In this document: positions 1 through 5,200 of the stretch, piece after piece
Layout of the letters: each line of letters opens with the position of its first letter
Numbering within the stretch: position 1 is the stretch's first letter
From: Candidatus Tayloriibacteriota bacterium
GTDB taxonomy: Bacteria > Patescibacteriota > Minisyncoccia > Phycocordibacterales > GWA1-40-21
Length of the DNA stretch: 5,200 nt
Reading direction: 5' to 3'
Assembly (NCBI GenBank): GCA_026395155.1
Contig: JAPLZG010000025.1
Location: forward strand, 1-5,200
Notes under the pieces: model-generated
What the model was told of the DNA's origin: nothing
Databases searched by the model: none
Seen by the model: the letters and a program-made list of their open reading frames with translations, nothing else
Position numbers and translations under genes: made by a program

Positions 1-666
1 AATGCCTGATTCTATTGAGTTAACCATATGTTTAATTTTTTCAATTTTCCATTTTCCTTTCGATTTGTCAGTAATTTCATGATTAATTGCCGCTGTTCGT
101 TTTTCCTGCAAAAATTCAATCAATTTTTGTTTCTTCTCAATAATCTGATCAATTGTTTCAGTTTTTTCATCCAAATAATTCGCAATTTTTGTTTGCTCTT
201 TTTCAGGAATAGAAATTAATGGAAAATTCATTAAGGTATCGTCTTTTAAAGTCCATCGATGATCTACTGACACACCATTACCAAAAGGATGAAATATACC
301 TTCAAAATAATGTTTTTGAAAAAAGTAATTATAAAATTGAGAATTAGTCCCATTGTTTTTTTTCCTTAAGGTCGAATATGCAGGGCTTATAATCCCTTCA
401 TATTTTGAAGAAATTTTTCTATAACCCTCGTAACTAGCTGCAATTTGTCCCTCGTTATTTGAAACATCTCTAGTTTTTATACCGTTCAAAGTAAGTGATA
501 ATATTTCTGACTCAGAATTATTGAAGGATTTTTCTTTTAAAAGATTAAAAACTTCTTTAACTTTTCCAACTTGCCAGTTTTTTGGAATTTTACCCAACCA
601 CTCAATACCCGAATTTTTATATTCAGGATATTTTTCATATTTCTTTGTCAATTTCAAAGCGTCCAT
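1..666 (-). CDS. hsdS: Type I restriction-modification specificity subunit HsdS, N-terminal part (runs off left edge)
   Basis: This is the DNA-recognition subunit of a Type I restriction-modification enzyme. It binds the two halves of a bipartite target and docks two HsdM subunits. The reading frame is open from an ATG at 666 to the window edge: 222 codons, with the C-terminal half missing. Residues 12-33 carry the usual HsdS opening (PEYKNSGIEWLGKIPKNWQV), followed by the first target-recognition domain at about 34-150. Residues 150-195 are the conserved spacer helix region, with IPEKEQTKIANYLDEKTETI followed by charged heptad-like residues up to EKRTAAI. The second recognition domain begins near residue 205 (KGKWKIEKIKHMV) and is cut by the edge. 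The ATG lies 4 nt after the hsdM stop, with no Shine-Dalgarno sequence, so translation is probably coupled to hsdM. The family call is firm; the target sequence cannot be read from this. Confidence 0.93.
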   Translation of the reverse strand, partial: MDALKLTKKYEKYPEYKNSGIEWLGKIPKNWQVGKVKEVFNLLKEKSFNNSESEILSLTLNGIKTRDVSNNEGQIAASYEGYRKISSKYEGIISPAYSTLRKKNNGTNSQFYNYFFQKHYFEGIFHPFGNGVSVDHRWTLKDDTLMNFPLISIPEKEQTKIANYLDEKTETIDQIIEKKQKLIEFLQEKRTAAINHEITDKSKGKWKIEKIKHMVNSIESGI

Positions 667-670
667 ATCT

Positions 671-2659
671 TTATAATTGTTTCAATAGGCCAAGAAGTTC
701 GTTCTCAACCTTTTCTATATCCGTTTCGATCACTTCCAAACTTCTTGGTGCTTCGTACTTATAGAAAAATCTTGTGAACGGTATTTCGTATCCAACAACG
801 CCAATCTGATTGTCTTTATGGTCCCGAACGGTATCATTTATCCAGGCATCAGACACATAAGGTTTTACTTCCTTTTCAAAGTAATCATAAATACTTGTTC
901 CAAGCGGTATATTCTCATAATCACGAAGTTCTGAGTCGCTTTCTGGCTTGCCATTTGAATCAAGACAAATATTTGCATTTTCATCTCTTTCTGATAATGC
1001 ATTTAAGATTAATTTTTGTGTTGTAGATTTAAGTTTGAGTGATTTAAAATGCGGTTCAAATACTTTTAAAAAACTTTCACCACTCTTAAATAAGTTTTTA
1101 TTTGGGAATGATGCGAACAAGCCTAAGATACCTTTCTGTTCTTTTTCAGAAAGTTTTAAAAAATTTTTATCTTCTTTTAATTTAACAATTCTTTCATCAC
1201 TCACTTGGTAATTCATACGAAGAGGTCTTTCAATAGTAACCTGTCTATATGCAAACTCGGTTGTTTTGAATATCTTTGAAAATTCATTCTCTTCAAATTT
1301 ACTATAAAGTTCAAAAATCTTTTTATTAGACTTTTCATCTATTGAATGGCGTTTGCTACCGAGACTTTTTCTCATTTTCTCAAAGAAACTTCTTGCATCA
1401 ACAAGCTGAACTTTGCCTTTCCTTTCTTTTGATTTTCTATTGGTAAGAAACCAAAGATATGTATTAATACCTGTGTTATAGAAAAGTTGATCTGGAAGTG
1501 CAACAATGGTCTCAAGTAAATCTTTCTCAAGTATCCATCTTCGAATCTCACTTTCTCCACTGCCAGCATCACCAGTAAAAAGCGGTGAACCATTGTGAAC
1601 AATAGCGAGTCTAGAGCCTCCATCTTTTTCTGGTTTCATTTTTGATACAAGGTGCTGTAAGAAAAGTAATTGCCCATCAGAAATACGAGGTAATCCTGCC
1701 CCAAAACGTCCTGCATAGCCACGTGAAGCTTCATTTTCTACTGCGTCCTTATCTTTCTTCCAGTCTACTCCGTAAGGGGGATTTGAAAGCCCATAGTCAT
1801 AGACTTCACCGAAAAATTGATCATTAGATAGTGTACTTGCCTTCGATTGATCTTTTTCTCCACCTTTTATAAAGTCTGGATTTTCGCCTTTAATAAGCAT
1901 GTCAGATTTTGCCATCGCATATGTTACAGAGTTTAATTCTTGACCATATAAAAATATATCTGCTTTATCGTTTATATTATCTCGAATATAATCTTTCGCG
2001 ACTGTAAGCATTCCGCCAGTACCACAAGCAGGATCATAAATCTTTTTAATAATATGAGGTCTTTTTAATTCTTTCTCATCTGGAGAAAGTAAAATTTCAA
2101 CCATTAATTTTATGACATCTCTTGGCGTGTAGTGTTCTCCAGCTGTCTCATTAGACATTTCAGAAAATTTTCTAAGAAGCTCTTCAAAGATTTGTCCCAT
2201 TTGGTGATTATCTACTTTTGATGGATGGAGATCTACTTTGTTTAATTCTTGAATAATCAAATACAAAAGATTACCACCCTCAAGTCTTTCAAGTTGGGTT
2301 TCGAAATCAAACTTTTCAATAATATCTTGAATGTTCGCACTATAATCGCTCAAATATTTATTGAAGTTCTTTGCAATATTTTTTGGATCCTCGGTAAGTT
2401 TATGGAAGTTATACGGTGAGACGTTAAAAAAGGCGTGTCCAGAGGCTTTTTTAAGAATTGGATCAAGATCTTTTACTTTTCCATGCCATTGATTGTACTG
2501 TTCACGAACTTTATCTTTGGAATCTGCAAGAATGGAATCAAGGCGTTTGAGAACAACAAAAGGTAATATAACGTCTTGGTATTCATGCTGTTTCCAGCCA
2601 CCACGAAGTATATCCGCTATATTCCATATCATTGATGCTTTTTGGTCAAAATTTTCCAT
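671..2659 (-). CDS. hsdM: Type I restriction-modification DNA methyltransferase subunit HsdM
   Basis: This 662-aa protein is the N6-adenine methyltransferase subunit. It uses S-adenosylmethionine and acts in complex with HsdS. Residues about 7-145 match the helical HsdM N-terminal domain (IWNIADILRGGWKQHEYQDV and what follows). The catalytic domain covers about 150-430. It has the GEHYTPRDV segment at 174-182, the SAM-binding motif I DPACGTGG at 209-216, and the catalytic motif IV NPPY at 293-296, all intact. The region 480-662 is a C-terminal extension found in the longer HsdM subfamily (many HsdM proteins are nearer 500 aa). It ends in a predicted helix, ETDIEKVENELLGLLKQL, which may contact HsdS. 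The start ATG is 12 nt after the fic stop. The upstream stretch (CATAAACAACAA) contains no Shine-Dalgarno sequence, but this start gives the normal N-terminus. It is the second gene of the fic-hsdM-hsdS operon. No truncation or frameshift is seen. Confidence 0.97.
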   Translation of the reverse strand: MENFDQKASMIWNIADILRGGWKQHEYQDVILPFVVLKRLDSILADSKDKVREQYNQWHGKVKDLDPILKKASGHAFFNVSPYNFHKLTEDPKNIAKNFNKYLSDYSANIQDIIEKFDFETQLERLEGGNLLYLIIQELNKVDLHPSKVDNHQMGQIFEELLRKFSEMSNETAGEHYTPRDVIKLMVEILLSPDEKELKRPHIIKKIYDPACGTGGMLTVAKDYIRDNINDKADIFLYGQELNSVTYAMAKSDMLIKGENPDFIKGGEKDQSKASTLSNDQFFGEVYDYGLSNPPYGVDWKKDKDAVENEASRGYAGRFGAGLPRISDGQLLFLQHLVSKMKPEKDGGSRLAIVHNGSPLFTGDAGSGESEIRRWILEKDLLETIVALPDQLFYNTGINTYLWFLTNRKSKERKGKVQLVDARSFFEKMRKSLGSKRHSIDEKSNKKIFELYSKFEENEFSKIFKTTEFAYRQVTIERPLRMNYQVSDERIVKLKEDKNFLKLSEKEQKGILGLFASFPNKNLFKSGESFLKVFEPHFKSLKLKSTTQKLILNALSERDENANICLDSNGKPESDSELRDYENIPLGTSIYDYFEKEVKPYVSDAWINDTVRDHKDNQIGVVGYEIPFTRFFYKYEAPRSLEVIETDIEKVENELLGLLKQL

Positions 2660-2671
2660 TTGTTGTTTATG

Positions 2672-3814
2672 TTAGTTATTAAAGATATCTATATATTCTC
2701 TTAAATAAAACACGCGATCCTTCTTACGGCCTGTTTTTTCTGTAAATAAACCGAGTCTTTCAAAATCTTTAGCTATTGCGCTTGCGGTTGGAAAAGTCAT
2801 CGGGACTAATTCTGTAATATCATTGATAGCTACAATAGGTTTTGAGAAAAGTTTTTTAAGAAGTTCTTTTGCAAGCTTTTGTCTTTTTATTCCCATTCCT
2901 GTATCAATAAGACTTTCGTATCTTCTCCTCAAGTCAATTATTTTTTCAAGGTTTTCTCTTCCTTTCTTTGCTGTTTCAGATATTCCATACAAGAAAAAAC
3001 GTAACCAGTGCTCAATATCATTTGAAGCTCTTACACGAGAAAGAGAATCGTAATAACTCGTACGATTCTTTTCAAAGAATTCTGATATATAAAGAGTTGG
3101 TTTTTGTAATATTCCGAGACTTACCAAATGTAAAACTATTGCAAGTCTGCCTATACGACCGTTTCCATCAAGTAGGGGGTGTATTGTTTCAAACTGATAA
3201 TGCCCAATTGCAATTTTTATCAAATCAGGAATATTGAGATCTTTGTTATGCCAAAATTTATCAAGGTCTCCTAAAAGTTCTGGCACTTCTGTGTAATGAG
3301 GCGGAATATAAACCGCATCTTTCAAAGAATGCCCTCCGATCCAATTTTGACTTACTCTTATTTCCCCAGGCAACTTTGAATAACCTCTTACACCTTCAAG
3401 TAAGATTTTGTGTGTATCTTTTAATAGGCGGACTGAAAATGGAGGTCTGCCTTCTTTAGATAATTCTTCTATGGCAAAATTAATTGCTTTAATATAATTT
3501 TGAACTTCATCCCAGTCATTTCTTTTTTCTGGATCAACTTCTAAAACTGGAGTTAAAGCTTCATCAAGATTTGTATTTGTACCTTCTATAACACTTGAAG
3601 ATGTAGCCTCTTTTGCTATGTGCATTTTTATAAAATATTCTACATCTGGAATAAGCTTTGAATAGGCGTTGAGCTCACCGAGATATCTCATTGCGTCAGC
3701 CAATAGAAGATCTATTCTTTTATCTTCCCATTCAAAAGGTACATTCACCCGAGACGGTGAAAAGCTCTTGTATTCATGCTGCTGTATATACTTACCTGCA
3801 TTGAATTTAGTCAT
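2672..3814 (-). CDS. Fic family protein (class II, N-terminal inhibitory helix, C-terminal DNA-binding-like domain)
   Basis: Fic proteins usually transfer AMP from ATP to a hydroxyl side chain of a target protein. This one has 380 aa from the ATG at 3814. Residues about 12-95 form a Fic N-terminal domain carrying the inhibitory motif S/TxxxEG as S73-SVI-E77-G78. This places it in class II, where the motif precedes the active site and its Glu blocks productive ATP binding. The catalytic loop HPLLDGNGRIGR (212-223) is complete, with H212, D216, N218, R220 and R223. The flap region is near 155-172 (SQNWIGG to YIPP). Residues about 310-375 look like a winged helix (KPIVAINDITELV, FPTASAIAKDFERLGLF). 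Domain order and length resemble Shewanella SoFic. The frame could start 12 codons earlier at a TTG (3850), but that TTG is part of the -35 box, so ATG 3814 is chosen. It heads the operon with hsdM and hsdS; its target is unknown. Confidence 0.93.
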   Translation of the reverse strand: MTKFNAGKYIQQHEYKSFSPSRVNVPFEWEDKRIDLLLADAMRYLGELNAYSKLIPDVEYFIKMHIAKEATSSSVIEGTNTNLDEALTPVLEVDPEKRNDWDEVQNYIKAINFAIEELSKEGRPPFSVRLLKDTHKILLEGVRGYSKLPGEIRVSQNWIGGHSLKDAVYIPPHYTEVPELLGDLDKFWHNKDLNIPDLIKIAIGHYQFETIHPLLDGNGRIGRLAIVLHLVSLGILQKPTLYISEFFEKNRTSYYDSLSRVRASNDIEHWLRFFLYGISETAKKGRENLEKIIDLRRRYESLIDTGMGIKRQKLAKELLKKLFSKPIVAINDITELVPMTFPTASAIAKDFERLGLFTEKTGRKKDRVFYLREYIDIFNN

Positions 3815-3821
3815 GCGGATA

Positions 3822-3850
3822 ATTATATACTTTTGATATTTAGATGTCAA
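3822..3850 (-). promoter_or_regulatory. Consensus sigma70-type promoter of the fic-hsdM-hsdS operon
   Basis: Reading leftward on the minus strand, TTGACA occupies 3850-3845 and TATAAT occupies 3827-3822, with an exact 17-bp spacer. Both boxes match the consensus at all six positions. Only seven bases (TATCCGC) separate the -10 box from the fic ATG at 3814. Transcription would therefore start at about 3815-3814, giving a leaderless or nearly leaderless mRNA. This also rules out the upstream in-frame TTG as start, because it would lie outside the transcript. An inverted repeat touches the -35 box, which suggests repressor control. Confidence 0.88.
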
Positions 3851-3879
3851 ATTAAAAGTTAAAGGCTTAACTTTTAATT
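3850..3879. repeat. Perfect 13-bp inverted repeat, candidate operator
   Basis: The left arm AATTAAAAGTTAA (3850-3862) and right arm TTAACTTTTAATT (3867-3879) are exact reverse complements around an AGGC spacer. The repeat sits between two divergent promoters and shares its first base with the fic -35 box, a typical place for a repressor site. A further half-site AATTAAAAG occurs at 3891-3899, and a CCTAAA/TTTAGG pair lies at 3887-3892 and 3905-3910. The binding protein is unknown; the winged-helix-like end of the Fic protein is one possibility (inference). Confidence 0.6.
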
Positions 3880-3949
3880 AGGGTTTCCTAAATTAAAAGC
3901 TGCGTTTAGGCTCAAAGTGACAAAAACGGCACATTCTTCAATATTATGT

Positions 3950-3978
3950 TTGACATATTGTACCTTTATATAGATACT
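3950..3978 (+). promoter_or_regulatory. Probable promoter of the 3987-4847 gene pair
   Basis: A perfect TTGACA at 3950-3955 is followed, after a 17-bp spacer, by GATACT at 3973-3978, which matches four of six positions of TATAAT. The -10 box ends eight bases before the ATG at 3987, so the predicted transcript start is at or one to two bases before the start codon. The geometry is almost the same as that of the divergent fic promoter, and both share TTTGACAT around the -35 box. No Shine-Dalgarno sequence lies in between. Confidence 0.6.
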
Positions 3979-3986
3979 TCATAAAT

Positions 3987-4694
3987 ATGGATTACACAAC
4001 ATTAATACCCCCAGCAATCGCTTTGTCAGTTTTGATTTTCTCAGATGATCGAGATTGGGAAATTGAATTAAACGGATTTTATTTTGTCCTAAATGTAATT
4101 AGTTGGGCAGTCGTTGGTGTTGCTTTTGCTGTAGGTTTAAAAATTGATCTCTGGAATCATTTATTAAATTTATTTGTTTTAACTTTTATCACACTGACTC
4201 TTTCTGCAAAAAGCAGAAAAATGGCAAACAAATTTTTCGATCTAAAACTAGAGGCTACTGCAAATAAAACCGATGCAGAAAAAAATATAGAAGGTTTCTT
4301 TGAAAAAGTTGGTGATAAGATTTCAATTAAATTCATTTTCCCTATCCTTTTAATAGTATTTTTTGTTGTAGCAAAAGATTTTATCTCAACAAATATATTC
4401 TGGATGGTTACTTTCTCATCACAAACATTCATAATAATCTTCTATACCGCTTTCATCTACTCCCTCAACATATCTAAACTTCAAAAAGTTAATGTTTACT
4501 TTATCAATCCATCGATTAGAACACTTAAAAATGTAACTCTCTTAAAAGTAAATTCTGATAATATAAAACTAAGGGATGGTGAAAAGTTAATTATTTTAAA
4601 CAAGAGCATTGTGTTGAAAATAGAAAGCGTGATTATGCCAAAGACTGTACCAAAAGAAGAAAATATAGCCAAAAAACTTGATTTGTTAAAATAA
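3987..4694 (+). CDS. Hypothetical membrane protein with cytosolic C-terminal tail
   Basis: I do not recognise this 235-aa protein. Hydrophobic segments lie at about residues 6-18 (short, with the PP of LIPPA), 31-51, 56-74, 113-131 and 138-160, giving four to five membrane passes and no cleavable signal peptide. Residues 75-112 form a charged linker. The tail from about 161 is hydrophilic and rich in alternating hydrophobic residues (YFINP, KNVTLLKV, DNIKLRDGEKLIILNKSIVL). This looks like a small beta-barrel of SH3 or Sm type, but that is a guess from pattern only. The ATG at 3987 is the first in the frame and lies directly after a promoter, so the mRNA may be leaderless. It is divergent from the fic-hsdMS operon and shares its control region. 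A 49-aa gene follows 3 nt after its stop. A role linked to the defence operon is possible but unproven. Confidence 0.82.
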   Translation: MDYTTLIPPAIALSVLIFSDDRDWEIELNGFYFVLNVISWAVVGVAFAVGLKIDLWNHLLNLFVLTFITLTLSAKSRKMANKFFDLKLEATANKTDAEKNIEGFFEKVGDKISIKFIFPILLIVFFVVAKDFISTNIFWMVTFSSQTFIIIFYTAFIYSLNISKLQKVNVYFINPSIRTLKNVTLLKVNSDNIKLRDGEKLIILNKSIVLKIESVIMPKTVPKEENIAKKLDLLK

Positions 4695-4697
4695 ACA

Positions 4698-4847
4698 ATG
4701 AAAGATATCATATCTATTGAACGATACCGAGCAATAACGAGAGATCAGATCAGTTCCGATGCAAAAATCAAGGAGCGTCTTCAATATCTTGAAGCCTTTT
4801 GCCGAAACATAATCAAGATTGAGTTAGAAAAGGTAAAGACAAAATAG
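4698..4847 (+). CDS. Small hypothetical protein (49 aa), probably cotranscribed with the membrane protein
   Basis: The ATG at 4698 comes 3 nt after the stop of the upstream membrane-protein gene, and the frame runs to TAG at 4845-4847. The product is soluble and highly charged. It begins MKDIISIERYRAITRDQISS and continues with a probable amphipathic helix around residues 21-45 (KERLQYLEAFCRNIIKIELE). There is one Cys (C35) and no signal peptide or membrane segment. I cannot name a family. Its composition (Arg/Lys/Glu-rich, no AT-driven Phe/Leu/Asn run) and tight spacing argue for a real gene rather than a chance frame. There is no Shine-Dalgarno sequence (TTAAAATAAACA precedes the ATG), so it is likely translated by coupling. 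Possible roles include a small regulator or a partner of the membrane protein; neither is shown by the sequence. Confidence 0.6.
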   Translation: MKDIISIERYRAITRDQISSDAKIKERLQYLEAFCRNIIKIELEKVKTK

Positions 4848-4948
4848 CGCTAAATCAAAGAAAGTAAATGTTTTATCTCTTTATCTGTTGTTTCCAAATC
4901 CCCCACTGCCTGATACCAATTAAAAGTTCGAAAAGCAGCCCGCCACGC
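4848..4948. other. Spacer between the 49-aa gene and the repeat region
   Basis: No gene or RNA is visible in these 101 bases. The stretch holds a pyrimidine-rich run with TTTATCTCTTTATCTG (about 4871-4886) and an 11-bp match, AATTAAAAGTT at 4918-4928, to the arm of the inverted repeat at 3850-3860. It becomes GC-richer from about 4929 (GCAGCCCGCCACGCGAGCAG) as it enters the repeat. The bases just before 4949 differ from those before the second copy at 5130, so 4949 is the left limit of the repeated sequence. Confidence 0.5.
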
Positions 4949-5019
4949 GAGCAGATAAAAGTTTAAGCACCCCGAAAGGGTGCTTTTACTTTTACTGCTC
5001 CGGAGAGTAAGCAAAAGTA
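4949..5019. repeat. 181-bp periodic repeat, first copy (71 bp shown to recur)
   Basis: The 71 bases from GAGCAGATAAAAG to GCAAAAGTA recur without a mismatch at 5130-5200, 181 bp downstream. The match ends only because the window ends, so the true repeat may be longer and there may be more copies. The first copy carries a large hairpin (GAGCAG 4949-4954 with CTGCTC 4995-5000, closed by a GCACCC/GGGTGC tip) and the 8-bp palindrome CTCCGGAG at 4998-5005. On its left it lacks the CTCCG that extends the hairpin in copy two, so it looks like the edge of the array. Confidence 0.93.
4957..4993 (+). terminator. Intrinsic terminator-like hairpin (copy 1)
   Basis: The stem AAGCACCC (4965-4972) pairs with GGGTGCTT (4978-4985) across a CGAAA loop and is followed by TTACTTTT. 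The stem continues below a TT/TT mismatch, with AAAAGT (4957-4962) opposite ACTTTT (4988-4993). It is suitably placed to end the rightward transcript of the 3987-4847 genes. The minus-strand reading has a poorer T tract, so it is called mainly for the plus strand. Because the same hairpin recurs inside a repeat unit, it may serve another purpose. Confidence 0.7.
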
Positions 5020-5028
5020 TTTGCTTAC
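5007..5028. repeat. Perfect 9-bp inverted repeat inside the repeat unit
   Basis: GTAAGCAAA (5007-5015) and TTTGCTTAC (5020-5028) are exact reverse complements around an AGTA loop. The hairpin follows the CTCCGGAG palindrome with one base between and comes 2 nt before the next structured element. Its left arm and loop also occur in the second copy up to 5200, where the window cuts it. Confidence 0.75.
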
Positions 5029-5030
5029 GT

Positions 5031-5124
5031 GTAGGGATCGAAGCCCCATTGAGTATATTTTATGAATTCTGATGAGATAAAATATCCAATGGGGATACTG
5101 TCCATGTAATGGAAGATTCCCTAC
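5031..5124. other. Structured element able to form a three-helix junction; possible non-coding RNA or single-stranded DNA structure
   Basis: The ends GTAGGGA (5031-5037) and TCCCTAC (5118-5124) pair perfectly and enclose two internal hairpins. The larger has CCCCATTG (5044-5051) with CAATGGGG (5087-5094), then ATATTTTAT (5055-5063) with ATAAAATAT (5077-5085), and a 13-nt loop at 5064-5076. The smaller has TCCAT (5101-5105) with ATGGA (5109-5113) around GTA. Helices and junction are read directly from the sequence. Whether they form in RNA or DNA, and on which strand, is unknown. I do not recognise a known RNA family, and no convincing promoter lies inside the unit. Confidence 0.6.
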
Positions 5125-5129
5125 CTCCG

Positions 5130-5200
5130 GAGCAGATAAAAGTTTAAGCACCCCGAAAGGGTGCTTTTACTTTTACTGCTCCGGAGAGTAAGCAAAAGTA
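5130..5200. repeat. 181-bp periodic repeat, second copy (cut by window edge)
   Basis: This copy is identical over 71 bp to 4949-5019. It is preceded by CTCCG (5125-5129), so CTCCGGAGCAG (5125-5135) pairs with CTGCTCCGGAG (5176-5186) and the hairpin foot is 11 bp instead of the 6 bp of copy one. The hairpin as a whole has a single bulged A and a TT/TT mismatch. The window ends inside the GTAAGCAAA hairpin of this copy. Confidence 0.93.
5138..5174 (+). terminator. Intrinsic terminator-like hairpin (copy 2)
   Basis: This has the same sequence as the hairpin at 4957-4993. The stem AAGCACCC (5146-5153) pairs with GGGTGCTT (5159-5166) across CGAAA and is followed by TTACTTTT. Two such hairpins 181 bp apart would end any transcript made from within the unit, for example one covering the 5031-5124 element. 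Confidence 0.6.

Noticed and set aside
1372..1623. Reading frames overlapping hsdM, including 83 codons on the same strand
   Set aside because: They lie wholly inside a well-supported gene and show no family features.
3812..3850. Longer Fic protein starting at the TTG at 3850
   Set aside because: That TTG is the first half of the -35 box and the 12 added codons are the promoter itself; they would not be transcribed.
3850..3879. Palindrome as an intrinsic terminator
   Set aside because: The stem is almost all A/T with no GC-rich tip, and it lies between divergent promoters where no transcript needs to end.
4157..4711. Minus-strand reading frames opposite the membrane protein gene
   Set aside because: They are Phe/Leu/Ser-rich complements of the hydrophobic plus-strand gene, which has its own promoter.
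5069..5076. CTGATGAG, identical to the start of a hammerhead ribozyme core
   Set aside because: No GAAA follows a stem II in the right place, and the bases lie in the loop of a strong hairpin, so the ribozyme fold does not form in any of the three topologies.
4963..5151. 62-codon minus-strand reading frame across the repeat
   Set aside because: It runs through terminator stems and palindromes, and its codons simply mirror these; no start signal is seen.
4949..5200. Integron attC sites
   Set aside because: The bulged long hairpin is reminiscent, but the hairpin ends lack the RYYYAAC and GTTRRRY boxes, and there is no cassette gene between the copies.
4949..5200. CRISPR array
   Set aside because: Only two copies are seen, the repeat is at least 71 bp, and the interval is a folded 110-bp element, not a set of short unique spacers.

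Overview
The window looks like a low-GC bacterial chromosome segment, probably an accessory or defence locus. None of the five start codons has a recognisable Shine-Dalgarno sequence. Two promoters with TTGACA -35 boxes sit so close to their start codons that the transcripts would begin at or next to the ATG (leaderless). This combination, the short intergenic gaps and the AT-rich coding DNA would fit an uncultured small-genome bacterium such as a Patescibacteria/CPR member. That assignment is a low-confidence inference; no marker gene is present. All genes read through with the standard code, and no in-frame TGA needs to be read as sense.

Minus strand, positions 3850 to 1: a compact operon fic - hsdM - hsdS, transcribed leftward. 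It starts at a perfect-consensus sigma70-type promoter (TTGACA, 17-bp spacer, TATAAT). It encodes a class II Fic-domain protein with a C-terminal DNA-binding-like region (380 aa), a Type I DNA methyltransferase subunit HsdM (662 aa), and the N-terminal 222 residues of the specificity subunit HsdS, which runs off the left edge. HsdM and HsdS together would form a sequence-specific N6-adenine methyltransferase. hsdR is not in the window and may lie beyond the left edge. The Fic protein, probably an AMP transferase under autoinhibition, is the first gene and is likely part of the same defence unit.

Positions 3815 to 3986: a 172-bp divergent control region with one promoter per direction and a perfect 13-bp inverted repeat touching the fic -35 box, a good operator candidate.

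Plus strand, positions 3987 to 4847: an unrecognised 235-aa membrane protein with four to five hydrophobic segments and a cytosolic tail, followed 3 nt later by a 49-aa charged, helical small protein. They probably form one transcript.

Positions 4848 to 5200: non-coding. From 4949 a 181-bp unit begins to repeat: the first 71 bp recur perfectly at 5130-5200, where the window ends. Most of the unit can fold: a long hairpin that contains a terminator-like core, a perfect 9-bp hairpin, and a 94-nt element that can form a three-helix junction. This possibly tandem, highly structured repeat is the least explained part of the window.
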